From: Bacillota bacterium
Lineage (GTDB): Bacteria > Bacillota > Sulfobacillia > JABLXB01
Direction of reading: 5' to 3'
DNA: 11,759 nucleotides
Assembly: GCA_024653225.1 (NCBI GenBank)
Contig: JANLGA010000029.1
Span: 9,905-21,663 of the forward strand
Under the pieces are notes generated by a model. The model was not told where the DNA came from. It saw only the letters and a program-made list of their open reading frames with translations, and did not search any database. Shown here piece after piece: positions 1 to 7,364 of the stretch; the first letter of the stretch is position 1; each line of letters opens with the position of its first letter. The position numbers and the translations under genes were made by a program.

Positions 1-264
1 GACGCCGGCGAGAGCGGCGTCGGCGAGGGATGCCCCCTTTACCCGCCGGAAGTCCGCGCAGACCGCCTTCTGCTCGCGGTCCTGGCCTCCGCCCATGAAT
101 ATCAGGTCGAACCGGCCGAGGTCGGATTCTCCGACCGACACGCCCTCCACGCGGGGCTCAATCCCGTGCCACTCCATGCGTCTTGCCAGGGCTATGACGT
201 TGCCCCTGTCGCCGTACAGATTCATGAGTTCAGGGTACAGGTGGCATATCGTCAACGTTCTCAC
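1..264 (-). CDS. gatD: GatD-type lipid II glutamine amidotransferase subunit (3' end missing)
   Basis: This is the N-terminal 88 residues of the class I glutamine amidotransferase that partners MurT. The MurT/GatD complex converts the alpha-carboxyl of D-Glu in lipid II to D-isoglutamine, with GatD supplying ammonia from glutamine. The visible sequence begins VRTLTICHLYPELMNLYGD and carries a GGGQDREQ motif at about residues 61-68, both typical of the CobB/CobQ-like GatD family. The catalytic Cys and His lie beyond the window edge and cannot be checked. The start is GTG at 264, four bases after the murT stop, with a GGGAGG Shine-Dalgarno inside the murT 3' end, so translation is probably coupled. 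The frame is open to base 1. It is the last visible gene of the operon with the phosphoribosyltransferase and murT. The family call is firm; completeness is unknown. Confidence 0.93.
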   Translation of the reverse strand, partial: MRTLTICHLYPELMNLYGDRGNVIALARRMEWHGIEPRVEGVSVGESDLGRFDLIFMGGGQDREQKAVCADFRRVKGASLADAALAGV

Positions 265-268
265 CGGG

Positions 269-1657
269 TCAATCCTCCCAGAACATTCTCGCGTAACCCA
301 TGTCGTGGATCACCCGCCGGATCCCGAGCATCGCGGTGTAGGTCGGGAGAACGTACAGCGTGCCGCCCGGAGGAAGCCTCGAAAGCCCGAGCTCCAACGC
401 CTTACGCAGGTCGTTCTCGATGGTAACGAGCACCGGGTCCAACCCGGCGTATTTGAGCCGAAGCGCCATGTCTTCAGCCCTGAGCCCCGAGGCTATCACC
501 CACTCGACCAGGCCGGGGGCCGCCAGGCGCTCGAAGTCCACGTCCCACAGCCACGAGACATCCGTGCCGTCCGCGTAATTGTCGTTTATGCATATGACCA
601 GGTTCTTCGCTTCGGGTCCCTCGATGACCGTCCTGATGACTTCGTTGAATCCCGCCGGATTCTTCACCAGGGCTATGAGGACGGTCCTGTCGCCGACGCG
701 CAGAGACTCCATCCGCCCGAAGGAGCCGCCGTACGACTCCAGGCCCGCCACGATATCCTCCGGAGACAATCCCATGCCGAGGCAGCACGATATGGCCGCA
801 AGCGCGTTATAAGCGTTGTAGGCGCCGGGTACAGGGAGGTCTATCCGCAGCTCCCCGCGCGGTGTGCCGACGACCAGCCGAGAACCCGGCGGCCTCGAGG
901 TATACGAGAGGAGGGCGACATCGGGCGTTCTCCGCGAGAGGCCGCACGCGGAACACCTGTACAGCCCCAGGTGCGCATAGAACACACCGTCATATTCCAG
1001 GGCGGCGCCGCAGTCGAGGCAGTTCGTGATGTCCGCGGTCTGCGCCCTTCCGGACGCAAAGAGGGACCGATCCTCGACGCCGTAATACAGGATCGGGCCG
1101 GCGTAGTCCCGTCCGAGGTTCGAGACGAGCGGGTCGTCGCAGTTCAGCACCGCGAACGACCCGGGCGGCATCGCCAAGAATCCCTTCTTGACCAGGAGCA
1201 CCGTGCTCAGGAGCTCCCCGAACCGGTCGAGCTGGTCCCGGAAGAAGTTCGTCGCCACGGCGCCGTGCGCGTTGAGCTCGCGGGTCGCCGTGGGCACGGT
1301 CGCTTCGTCTACCTCGATGATTCCCACGTCGGCGTCAGGCCTCCCCAGCAAGTCCGAGGCCTGGATGTAAGATGAAGCCACCCCGTAGATCAGGTTCGCG
1401 CCCGACCTGTTGCTGACGACGCGCAACCCCGCCTTCCTGGCAACCGCGCCGATCATCCTCGAAGTGGTCGTCTTACCGTTGGTCCCCGTGACGACCAGGT
1501 TCCCGAGCCGCACCCGTGCGGCCAACTTCGAGAGTATCCGCGGGTCCAGCAGCAACGCCACTCGGCCGGGGAGGGTCGAACCACCCCTGCCGAGCGTGCG
1601 GCAGGCCGCGGTCACGGCCTTTGCAACCCAGAGTGCCAGGTATCCCCTGAGGCCCAT
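269..1657 (-). CDS. murT: MurT, Mur-ligase-type subunit of the lipid II isoglutaminyl synthase
   Basis: The 462-residue product is the ATP-dependent ligase half of the MurT/GatD complex, which acts on lipid II at the cytoplasmic face of the membrane. The Mur ligase P-loop TGTNGKTTT is at residues 57-65. A Cys4 zinc-ribbon insertion typical of MurT has its cysteines at 213, 216, 235 and 238. The C-terminal DUF1727 domain contains DNYADGTDVSWLWD at about residues 359-372; this Asp-rich motif is where MurT is known to supply the acidic residue of the amidotransferase triad. The length is normal for the family. It starts with ATG, unusual in this window, after GGGAGGA five bases upstream. It follows the phosphoribosyltransferase by 36 bases and precedes gatD by 4, so the three are probably one transcript. 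Nothing looks broken. MurT is chosen over MurC/D/E because of the zinc ribbon, DUF1727 and the adjacent gatD. Confidence 0.96.
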   Translation of the reverse strand: MGLRGYLALWVAKAVTAACRTLGRGGSTLPGRVALLLDPRILSKLAARVRLGNLVVTGTNGKTTTSRMIGAVARKAGLRVVSNRSGANLIYGVASSYIQASDLLGRPDADVGIIEVDEATVPTATRELNAHGAVATNFFRDQLDRFGELLSTVLLVKKGFLAMPPGSFAVLNCDDPLVSNLGRDYAGPILYYGVEDRSLFASGRAQTADITNCLDCGAALEYDGVFYAHLGLYRCSACGLSRRTPDVALLSYTSRPPGSRLVVGTPRGELRIDLPVPGAYNAYNALAAISCCLGMGLSPEDIVAGLESYGGSFGRMESLRVGDRTVLIALVKNPAGFNEVIRTVIEGPEAKNLVICINDNYADGTDVSWLWDVDFERLAAPGLVEWVIASGLRAEDMALRLKYAGLDPVLVTIENDLRKALELGLSRLPPGGTLYVLPTYTAMLGIRRVIHDMGYARMFWED

Positions 1658-1693
1658 GTATTCCTCCCGGGGCCGGCGGGAAGCCGCCCCAGT

Positions 1694-2218
1694 TCAGCTC
1701 CTCGCGTAGAGCATCTCCTCGTAGTCGGGGTTGACCACGAACCTTCCCGACACGATGAGCTCGTAGTCCCACGGCTGGATGACGACCGCCTCGGATTCGA
1801 AGCCGAAGTAATTCGGCTTCCACGATCCGGGTCTCGCGAATATCGCGGCGGTCTTCACTTTCTTCGCGCCCTTCTTCTGGGTCTCACGCACGGCGAGGCG
1901 TAGCGTCTCGCCCGTCTCGCTCCGTTCGTCCACGATGAGCACGCGTCTCCCGTCCACCTCGTCGCTCACGGGGACGAGGATGTCCGGCTTCTCGCGGACT
2001 ATGACGCCTCTGACCCTCCTCGACAGCGCCACGGGGTACAGATCCTTGCGGAGTATGGATGCGATGATGGTCGCGGGAATCAAGCCGCCCCTGGCGACGC
2101 CGACGACGATGTCGGGGTCGAACTCCTTGCTGACCGTCATCGCGAGGTCCCTGCATATTTCCATCACGTCGTCCCAGGAAAGCTGGATCAAGTCGCCCTG
2201 CGGAGTGTAGGCGGCCAA
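1694..2218 (-). CDS. Phosphoribosyltransferase, probable purine-salvage type
   Basis: This is a 174-residue type I phosphoribosyltransferase. The PRPP-binding loop VLIVDERSETGETL is at residues 93-106 and a preceding VGVARGGLIP strand-loop (about 39-48) is typical of the xanthine/guanine/hypoxanthine group. Such enzymes join a purine base to PRPP to give a nucleoside monophosphate in the cytosol. The base used cannot be read from the sequence. The start is TTG at 2218, supported by GGGAGG eight bases upstream; the first internal Met (about residue 19) would cut into the fold. It is the first gene of a unit with murT and gatD and has its own promoter directly upstream. Why a salvage enzyme sits with peptidoglycan amidation genes is not clear: it may be simple co-transcription. 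The fold is confident, the substrate is not. Confidence 0.85.
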   Translation of the reverse strand: MAAYTPQGDLIQLSWDDVMEICRDLAMTVSKEFDPDIVVGVARGGLIPATIIASILRKDLYPVALSRRVRGVIVREKPDILVPVSDEVDGRRVLIVDERSETGETLRLAVRETQKKGAKKVKTAAIFARPGSWKPNYFGFESEAVVIQPWDYELIVSGRFVVNPDYEEMLYARS

Positions 2219-2253
2219 CGGAATTCCCTCCCGGTCTCCGGGCTACCTCCCAT

Positions 2254-2282
2254 ATTGTACCGCACCTGCTCCACGCGGGCAA
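2254..2282 (-). promoter_or_regulatory. Sigma-70-type promoter for the phosphoribosyltransferase-murT-gatD unit
   Basis: On the minus strand TTGCCC (2277-2282) and TACAAT (2254-2259) are separated by 17 bases, the ideal spacing. The -10 matches consensus at 5 of 6 positions and the -35 at 4 of 6. Transcription would begin near 2247, about 30 bases before the TTG start and upstream of its GGGAGG site. The -35 lies within 5 bases of the upstream gene's stop codon, so this promoter would let the three-gene unit be expressed separately from degV and the phosphoesterase. It is assigned from sequence alone. Confidence 0.6.
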
Positions 2283-2286
2283 ACGG

Positions 2287-4491
2287 CTACCTGGTGCTTA
2301 TCGCGTACACGCTCCCGTCCATAGTGCAGGCGTACAACATGTCGTCCGCCACGCAAACCCCGGCCAGGATGAACCCGTCTCCCAGCTGCACGACCAGGTC
2401 GCGGTCCCCCGCCGGCCCACCGTCGGCCGCCGTCACCCGTATCCTGCCGTCAATTGTGCCGATCACCAGGGTGCCGCGCGGCCCCCGGACCGCGGACGAA
2501 TCGAGACACGCTCCGCCCCCGTTCACCGTGCGCCTGACTTCGCCGGTTTCCGGGTCAAAAAGGTGGACGACGCCCGCCGTCGTGGTCACGGCGACCATCC
2601 CGTCGAACATGATGGGGTCGCAGTACGCGGCCGCAGCCGCCGCCCTCCAGATCGGCGCCCCTGACCCCGCGTCGAGCGCGGTCACCCCGTATCCGCCGCC
2701 GTTGGGGTTCGGAGCGGACGTGACAAACACGCGTCCGTCGTGGACCAACGGCTTACCGGTGGCGGCCGAGTAGTAAGGCGAAGCGTCTATCGTTGCCGCC
2801 CATTCGATGTGGCCATCCGCCTGGGATAGGGCATACACCCTCCCGTCCCACGCACCGACGAACACGCGCCCGGCGCCCGGTGCGGGGGTGGAACCGACGG
2901 CGCCGCCGACGACCTGCGTCCAGGCCGCCCGACCGGACGCGGCGTCAATGGCGTGCACCCACCCGAGCGACGTCCCGACGATGACAAGTTTCCCGGACAG
3001 GGCGACCCCCGAGGCGACGGCCGACTCGGCGACGTAGTACCACTTCAAGGCCCCCGTCAGGACGTCCACGCAGTAGACCACACCGATCGCCCCGGCGAAA
3101 TAGGCCCTCCGGCCGCTGACCACCGGCTGTCCGAGGACCGCGCCGTTGGCCTTGAATCTCCACGCCACCGCGCCGTCGGACCGTCTCAGGGCCGTGACGA
3201 ACCCGTCATTCGAGCCGACGAGCAGCAAGTCTCCCGCGAGAGCGGGCGACGCTTGCACCCCCCCGCGCCCCTCGTACTTCCAGGCGATCCTCTTCGGCCG
3301 TCCGGCGGTCGCCTCGAGGGCGATCCGCGTCGAACCGATCCACGCCCCTCCCCGGTCATCCACGGCCCGCACCGAGACCGCATGAATCCCACACGCCTGG
3401 GGCGCCGTCACTTCCGCGGCGTAGAATCTCGTCGAGGGGCTCGCGCCGCCGACTGCCGCCATGGGTTCCCAGGCCCCGAGATTCACCCTGTATTCCACCG
3501 CGACGGCACCAGGCAGCCCCTCCACCGTCGCAGCTATCCCGATCGAAGCGCCGGCGGCCCGCGCGGTCACGGCAACGGGCGGTCGTCGCGCGGCCGGTTT
3601 CGGCGGTCCGGCCGTGCCGAGATCCGCTTCGGTCCCGTCCGCCGACCGGTTCACCACCGTGAGGCGCCGGCCTGACACTGAGACGGCCAAGTACCGCCCG
3701 TCCATCGCGGCGGGAGCCATGAACACGGGGATCCCGTTGACTTCCCACCTCAGGGCGCTGTGCCCGTGGCCGGTGAAGACGGCCAGGACATCGAACGGGG
3801 CGACGGATTCGAAAAAGTCGAGGTCGTTATCCATGAACCGCCTCTCGGAGTATCCGACCGGGTGGTGGCAGAAGACCACCGCGGGTCGTCCCATCGCACC
3901 CTCAAGGTCCCTCACCAGCCAGTCCAGGACGTACCGCTCGAGGTGCCCGTACGTCTCGCCGTCCAGCGATGTATCGAGGAGCACGAAGTGGATGCCGCCG
4001 AGGTCGAACGACCTGCACAAGTCCCCTAACGCGTAGCGGAAGCTCCCCTTGCCGGCGTCCGCCCACTTCGCCTCGTGGTTGCCGGGAATGCCGTGGACCG
4101 GGACGCCCACCCTGGAGAACGACTCCTGGTACAGGGCGTACTGGGCGCGCCTCCCGAACTCGGTCATGTCCCCCCCGTGGACGATGAACGCCGGCGGCAC
4201 GCCGACGGCCGCCCCGCGCGAGATGATGTCGTCAACCACCCTGTCGGCCCACCTGTTGCCCTGGGGGGAGCCCAGGTGGGAGTCGGCGGCGAAGACGAAC
4301 CAGAAGACGCCGTCGTCCTGTCCCGCCGGTACGGGCGCCGGTACGGGGTTCACAAGCGCGGCCGCAGGCGCCGGCAGCAGGGCGACAAAGAGGGTCGCCA
4401 CGACGAGGGCCGACAGAATCCTTCCGGCCGAGCGGTCATTGAACTCGAAAGATGGTTGCCCGGGGTTCTTCACTAGACGGGGCGCGGTCAC
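2287..4491 (-). CDS. Secreted metallophosphoesterase fused to an eight-repeat PQQ-like beta-propeller
   Basis: This 734-residue exported protein has three parts. Residues 1-46 hold a basic start, a hydrophobic segment (about 25-40) and an Ala-rich cleavage region, so export is likely. Residues 60-285 are a calcineurin-like phosphoesterase with all metal-binding motifs: DSH at 70-72, GGD at 106-108, GNHE at 137-140, HH at 209-210 and GHGH at 241-244. A Pro-rich linker and a beta-sandwich-like segment follow (about 300-395). Residues 398-734 form eight repeats of about 40 residues with W near the start and a DG or SG turn at the end, as in PQQ/BamB-type propellers. The substrate is unknown: the catalytic half could cleave phosphomono- or diesters, and the propeller may bind a partner or ligand. 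Translation starts with GTG overlapping the degV stop (GTGA), implying coupling; a GTG six codons later is possible. Whether it binds PQQ cannot be told. Confidence 0.9.
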   Translation of the reverse strand: MTAPRLVKNPGQPSFEFNDRSAGRILSALVVATLFVALLPAPAAALVNPVPAPVPAGQDDGVFWFVFAADSHLGSPQGNRWADRVVDDIISRGAAVGVPPAFIVHGGDMTEFGRRAQYALYQESFSRVGVPVHGIPGNHEAKWADAGKGSFRYALGDLCRSFDLGGIHFVLLDTSLDGETYGHLERYVLDWLVRDLEGAMGRPAVVFCHHPVGYSERRFMDNDLDFFESVAPFDVLAVFTGHGHSALRWEVNGIPVFMAPAAMDGRYLAVSVSGRRLTVVNRSADGTEADLGTAGPPKPAARRPPVAVTARAAGASIGIAATVEGLPGAVAVEYRVNLGAWEPMAAVGGASPSTRFYAAEVTAPQACGIHAVSVRAVDDRGGAWIGSTRIALEATAGRPKRIAWKYEGRGGVQASPALAGDLLLVGSNDGFVTALRRSDGAVAWRFKANGAVLGQPVVSGRRAYFAGAIGVVYCVDVLTGALKWYYVAESAVASGVALSGKLVIVGTSLGWVHAIDAASGRAAWTQVVGGAVGSTPAPGAGRVFVGAWDGRVYALSQADGHIEWAATIDASPYYSAATGKPLVHDGRVFVTSAPNPNGGGYGVTALDAGSGAPIWRAAAAAAYCDPIMFDGMVAVTTTAGVVHLFDPETGEVRRTVNGGGACLDSSAVRGPRGTLVIGTIDGRIRVTAADGGPAGDRDLVVQLGDGFILAGVCVADDMLYACTMDGSVYAISTR

Positions 4492-5324
4492 TTGCTGTAC
4501 GCGGCGATTCCCACCGCGCCCGGTCCGGCGTGCGTTCCAAGGGCTGGTCCCGTCTCGGTGAGGTAGACCTCCAGGGGACGCAGCCTGTTGACGAGCTCCT
4601 CCTGGAGTCGTTCGGCCGTCTCCCTAGCGGCCGCGTGTATCACGCCCACCACGTGTCGCGCCCCCCTGGGGAGCGACGAAGTCACGCTGTCAATCATGCG
4701 CGCCAGGGCCTGCTGGAAGCCCCTCGCCCTCTCCGTGGATACGAGGAGGCCCTTCTCGACCGACAGCAGGGGCTTGATGTTCAGCAGAGTGCCTATGAAT
4801 GCCGACATGTCGGCTATGCGGCCGCCCTTTCGGAGATACTCCAGCGTGCGGAGTGCGCACATGAACCGCATGGAGTGCATCGTGCTCGATATGGCCCTGA
4901 ACACCTCGTTCTTGCTGCCCGTCACCGCGGCCCTCGCGGCCTCCAGCACCTGGAAGCCCAGGCCCAGGGAGATGTTCTGGCTGTCCACGACGTGGATGTC
5001 CCCTCCGACGAGGTCCTTCGCCATGAGGGCGGACGTGTACGTGCCGCTGAGCTTGGACGACAGGTGAATGGATATGACGGAATCGCCCTTCTCGACGAGC
5101 CTCGAGTACACGGTCGCGAAGTCGCCGACCGCCGGCTGGGACGTGGTGGGCAAGTCGTCACGAGCCTGGAGGCGCTCGAAGAAGTCCCGCGAACAGATGT
5201 CCACGCCGTCGCGGAAAGACTCCTTGCCCCAGATGACGTGAATGGGCACTACTTCGATGTCGTGCTCGGATATCAGGTGCCCGGGAAGGTCGCACGTACT
5301 GTCCGTAACTATTCTCAGCGCCAA
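4488..5324 (-). CDS. DegV family fatty-acid-binding protein (FakB-like)
   Basis: The 278-residue product matches the DegV/FakB family, whose studied members bind a fatty acid and present it to the kinase FakA for phosphorylation and entry into phospholipid synthesis. Visible family motifs are the N-terminal TDSTCDLP (7-14), TTSQPAVGDF (60-69), SSKLSGTY (89-96), DSQNISLGLG (114-123), LEYLRKGGRI (161-170), LLNIKPLL (180-187) and the C-terminal GTHAGPGAVG (263-272). The length is typical. The start is TTG at 5324; an in-frame stop 15 bases further upstream leaves no earlier choice, and the Shine-Dalgarno is a poor G-run. Its stop overlaps the start of the phosphoesterase gene. No fakA-like kinase is visible here, so a role in exogenous fatty acid use is inferred from the family only. 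The fatty acid bound cannot be predicted. Confidence 0.93.
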   Translation of the reverse strand: MALRIVTDSTCDLPGHLISEHDIEVVPIHVIWGKESFRDGVDICSRDFFERLQARDDLPTTSQPAVGDFATVYSRLVEKGDSVISIHLSSKLSGTYTSALMAKDLVGGDIHVVDSQNISLGLGFQVLEAARAAVTGSKNEVFRAISSTMHSMRFMCALRTLEYLRKGGRIADMSAFIGTLLNIKPLLSVEKGLLVSTERARGFQQALARMIDSVTSSLPRGARHVVGVIHAAARETAERLQEELVNRLRPLEVYLTETGPALGTHAGPGAVGIAAYSK

Positions 5325-5435
5325 AGCCCGCCCCCCGTTTCAGTGTGGTTACCCGTAAGGACTGTTCCGGTATTCTCACCCGCCCCGGGGTTTTCCTCCC
5401 CCGTCGCGCCGGTTATGGCGCCGACGCCGGGAGGA

Positions 5436-5463
5436 GTGAAGCCCCCTCCGGTGAACGTATACT
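5436..5463 (+). promoter_or_regulatory. Possible promoter for the M20 amidohydrolase
   Basis: TATACT (5458-5463) is a 5-of-6 match to a -10 box. The only -35 candidate at usable distance is the weak GTGAAG (5436-5441), 16 bases away. It lies in the 175-base gap between the divergent degV and amidohydrolase genes. If real, transcription would start near 5470, which excludes a GTG start at 5464 and favours the GTG at 5500. I found no convincing promoter for degV in the other direction in this gap. Confidence 0.35.
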
Positions 5464-5499
5464 GTGGACGGCGCAGCTTATTCCGACGGGGTGACGGCC

Positions 5500-6705
5500 G
5501 TGGACATAGCCGACGAGTGCAGGGCCATTCAAGACCGGATAGTCGCCTGGCGCAGGGCGATTCACCGGAGGCCGGAGACCGGGCTCGAACTGCCCGAGAC
5601 GATGCGGTTTGTGGAACGCACCCTGTCGTCGTTCGGCATCGCGCCGAGAAGGGTGGGGCCGGGAGTCGCCGGGACGCTGTTCGGCGCCGGTCGCGCCCCC
5701 GGGGCCGCCGCGTGCATCGCGATACGCGCCGACGCCGACGCGCTCCCCATCCAGGAGGAGACGGGACTGCCGTTCTCTTCGGAGATCCCCGGCGCGATGC
5801 ACGCGTGCGGACACGACGCACACGTCGCAATGGCCCTCGGCGCCGCGGCCGTCCTGGCGTCCAGGAGGGAGAGTCTCGCCGGGGCCGTGAAGTTCATATT
5901 CCAGCCCGGCGAGGAATCGCCGGGCGGGGCCGAGCCGATGATCGAGGCCGGGGTGCTGGACGACCCGCCTGTGCGCGCGATCGTGTCCTGCCACGTCGGC
6001 AACATCTTCCTGGAAGCAAGGGCGGCGGGAATCATCGGGGTGCGGAGCGGGACGATGACGGCGTCGTGCGACAACCTGCTCATAAGGGTGAAGGGCCGGG
6101 GCGGACACGGCGCGATGCCTCACCTTGCGGTTGATTCGATACTCGTGGCCTCGCACGTCGTCACTGCCCTGCAATCCCTGATCAGCAGGGAGACCAAACC
6201 AACAGCATCCGGGGTCGTCAGCATCGGCAAGATCTCCGGCGGCTTCGCCGCCAACGTCATCGCGCCGCAGGTGGTCATGGAGGGCACCATCCGGGCCCTC
6301 GACCCCGGGACCCGCGCGCAGCTCTGTCACCGAACCGCCGAAATATGCAGGTCGGTCGCCGCCGCGATGAGGGCGGAGGCCGAGGTCACGATCTCGCCTG
6401 GGTATCCCCCCGCCGTCAACGACCCGGACGTCACCGGGTTCCTGCGCGGGGTGGCCGAGGACCTGTTCGGAAGCGACAGGGTCAGGGAATTAAGCGACCC
6501 CATGATGGGGTCGGAGGACATGGCCTATTTCCTGGAAAGGGTGCCGGGTACTATATTCGGGTTGGGTACCTGGTCCGGCGACCCGGACACCCAGTACCCG
6601 CACCATCACCCCAGGTTCGACATAGACGAGAGTGTGCTCTGGATGGGTTCGGCGCTCTTCGCCGAGACCGCGGTCCGGTGGCTGGAGCGAAACGCGGGCG
6701 GGTGA
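5500..6705 (+). CDS. M20D family metallo-amidohydrolase (hippurate / N-acyl-amino-acid hydrolase type)
   Basis: This is a 401-residue zinc-dependent amidohydrolase of peptidase family M20D, which removes acyl groups from N-acylated amino acids such as hippurate or N-acetyl-amino acids in the cytosol. The di-metal ligand motifs are present: HACGHDAH at 101-108, QPGEE at 135-139, SCHV at 163-166 and HHHP at 368-371. The dimerisation-domain motif GRGGHGAMPH is at 199-208 and GSEDMAYF at 337-344. There is no signal peptide. I chose GTG at 5500 because GGGGTGA lies five bases upstream. An in-frame GTG at 5464 would add 12 residues (the last in-frame stop is at 5452) but has no Shine-Dalgarno and abuts a -10-like box. 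The gene stands alone, divergent from degV and convergent with ridA. The exact substrate cannot be predicted. Confidence 0.93.
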   Translation: MDIADECRAIQDRIVAWRRAIHRRPETGLELPETMRFVERTLSSFGIAPRRVGPGVAGTLFGAGRAPGAAACIAIRADADALPIQEETGLPFSSEIPGAMHACGHDAHVAMALGAAAVLASRRESLAGAVKFIFQPGEESPGGAEPMIEAGVLDDPPVRAIVSCHVGNIFLEARAAGIIGVRSGTMTASCDNLLIRVKGRGGHGAMPHLAVDSILVASHVVTALQSLISRETKPTASGVVSIGKISGGFAANVIAPQVVMEGTIRALDPGTRAQLCHRTAEICRSVAAAMRAEAEVTISPGYPPAVNDPDVTGFLRGVAEDLFGSDRVRELSDPMMGSEDMAYFLERVPGTIFGLGTWSGDPDTQYPHHHPRFDIDESVLWMGSALFAETAVRWLERNAGG

Positions 6706-6714
6706 GACGCCCGC
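6694..6714. terminator. Hairpin at the convergent ends of the amidohydrolase and ridA genes
   Basis: A perfect 7-base stem GCGGGCG (6694-6700) / CGCCCGC (6708-6714) with a 7-base loop spans the amidohydrolase stop codon. No T-run follows on the plus strand; on the minus strand a short GTTT follows. It sits where two convergent genes end, so it may stop or pause transcription, but in DNA this GC-rich such stems also arise by chance. Confidence 0.3.
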
Positions 6715-6759
6715 GACCGCCCCCGCGACAGCGCGACCGCGCGCCCTCGTAACGCCCGC

Positions 6760-7149
6760 CTACGACGGGTAGGTGGCGATCACCTCGATTTCCACTCTCG
6801 CGTTCTTGGGCAGTGCGGCGACCGCCACGCACGACCTGGCAGGAGGATCGCCCTTGAAATAGCTCCCGTAGACCTCGTTGAAGGCGCCGAAGTCGGCGAT
6901 GTCCACCAGGAACACCAGGGCCTTCACGATGTGCTCAAAACCCAGCCCCTGGGACTTCAACACGGCGCCGACATTCTCCATGGCTTGGCGGGCCTGCGTT
7001 TTCACGTCTCCGTCCACGAGGTTCCCGGTCGCCGGGTCGAGCCCGACCTGGCCGGAGGCGAACAGGAATTGCCCCGACCTCACGGCCTGGGAATAGGGGC
7101 CGACCGCGGACGGCGCTCCCGCGACCCCGTTGATTGCCTTCTTATGCAA
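6760..7149 (-). CDS. ridA: RidA family enamine/imine deaminase
   Basis: This 129-residue protein belongs to the RidA (YjgF/YER057c/UK114) family, which hydrolyses reactive 2-aminoacrylate and related enamines released by PLP enzymes. The key substrate-binding arginine is at residue 105 in PPARSCVAV and the matching Glu is at 120 in VEIEVIATYP, the same numbers as in E. coli RidA. GPYSQAV (17-23) and ASGQVGLDP (31-39) are also typical. I chose TTG at 7149 because AGGAGGTG lies seven bases upstream; the open frame runs about 70 codons further but those codons look like leader DNA and do not resemble the family. It is divergent from the stalk-domain gene and convergent with the amidohydrolase. 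Two other genes here make sense near RidA: an amidohydrolase acting on acyl-amino acids and a PLP enzyme 3 kb away, but no operon joins them. Confidence 0.95.
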   Translation of the reverse strand: MHKKAINGVAGAPSAVGPYSQAVRSGQFLFASGQVGLDPATGNLVDGDVKTQARQAMENVGAVLKSQGLGFEHIVKALVFLVDIADFGAFNEVYGSYFKGDPPARSCVAVAALPKNARVEIEVIATYPS

Positions 7150-7188
7150 GTGATACACCTCCTGTTGCGATTCTGTAGCGCCGGACCA

Positions 7189-7208
7189 TGCGGAATTATT
7201 CCACCGCA
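7189..7208. promoter_or_regulatory. Palindromic site between ridA and the stalk-protein gene (possible operator)
   Basis: The gap between two divergent genes contains the 11-base palindrome GGAATTATTCC (7192-7202) nested with an arm pair TGCGG (7189-7193) / CCGCA (7204-7208). It is one of the few AT-rich spots in the window and lies about 40 bases upstream of the ridA start. This suits a repressor site or a promoter element, but no known operator family is recognised. Confidence 0.3.
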
Positions 7209-7290
7209 CGCACGCTTCTCCTTCAACCGGCATCCGTCGCCGCCATCCAGAATTTCCCGGCGGATGAAGGAATCGGCTGGACGCAGCGCG

Positions 7291-7334
7291 AATCCAATGG
7301 GCGTCCCGGGCGATGCGCCCGGCGGAATTGGATT
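7291..7334 (+). ncRNA. Structured 5' leader of the stalk-protein gene (candidate cis-regulatory RNA)
   Basis: An outer 8-base stem AATCCAAT (7291-7298) / ATTGGATT (7327-7334) encloses a perfect 7-base stem CCGGGCG (7306-7312) / CGCCCGG (7316-7322) with an ATG triloop. The internal loop has seven bases on the left and four on the right. It ends about 17 bases before the AAAGGAG Shine-Dalgarno and 30 before the ATG. No T-run follows directly, so it is not a standard terminator. Further upstream, CATCCGTCG and CGGCGGATG (around 7231-7265) could form another stem. I see no match to the c-di-GMP-I riboswitch that often precedes copper-amine-oxidase-domain genes. Confidence 0.4.
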
Positions 7335-7364
7335 TCTTCGTCTCCCATCGAAAGGAGAGCGCCA

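Noticed and set aside
95..1375. A 426-codon open frame on the plus strand antisense to murT
   Set aside because: It is rich in Arg, Pro and Gly, has no recognisable domain, and lies entirely opposite gatD/murT, whose motifs are clear. Long antisense frames are expected at this GC content.
4452..6134. A 560-codon plus-strand open frame across degV and the amidohydrolase
   Set aside because: It is antisense to degV and out of frame with the amidohydrolase; the product is Arg-rich and has no domain. A shadow frame.
7220..7364. c-di-GMP-I (GEMM) riboswitch before the stalk-domain gene
   Set aside because: I looked for the GGCAAACC, GACGCAAAGCC and GGTAG-GTAGCGGGG motifs; only a partial GACGCA is present, which is not enough.
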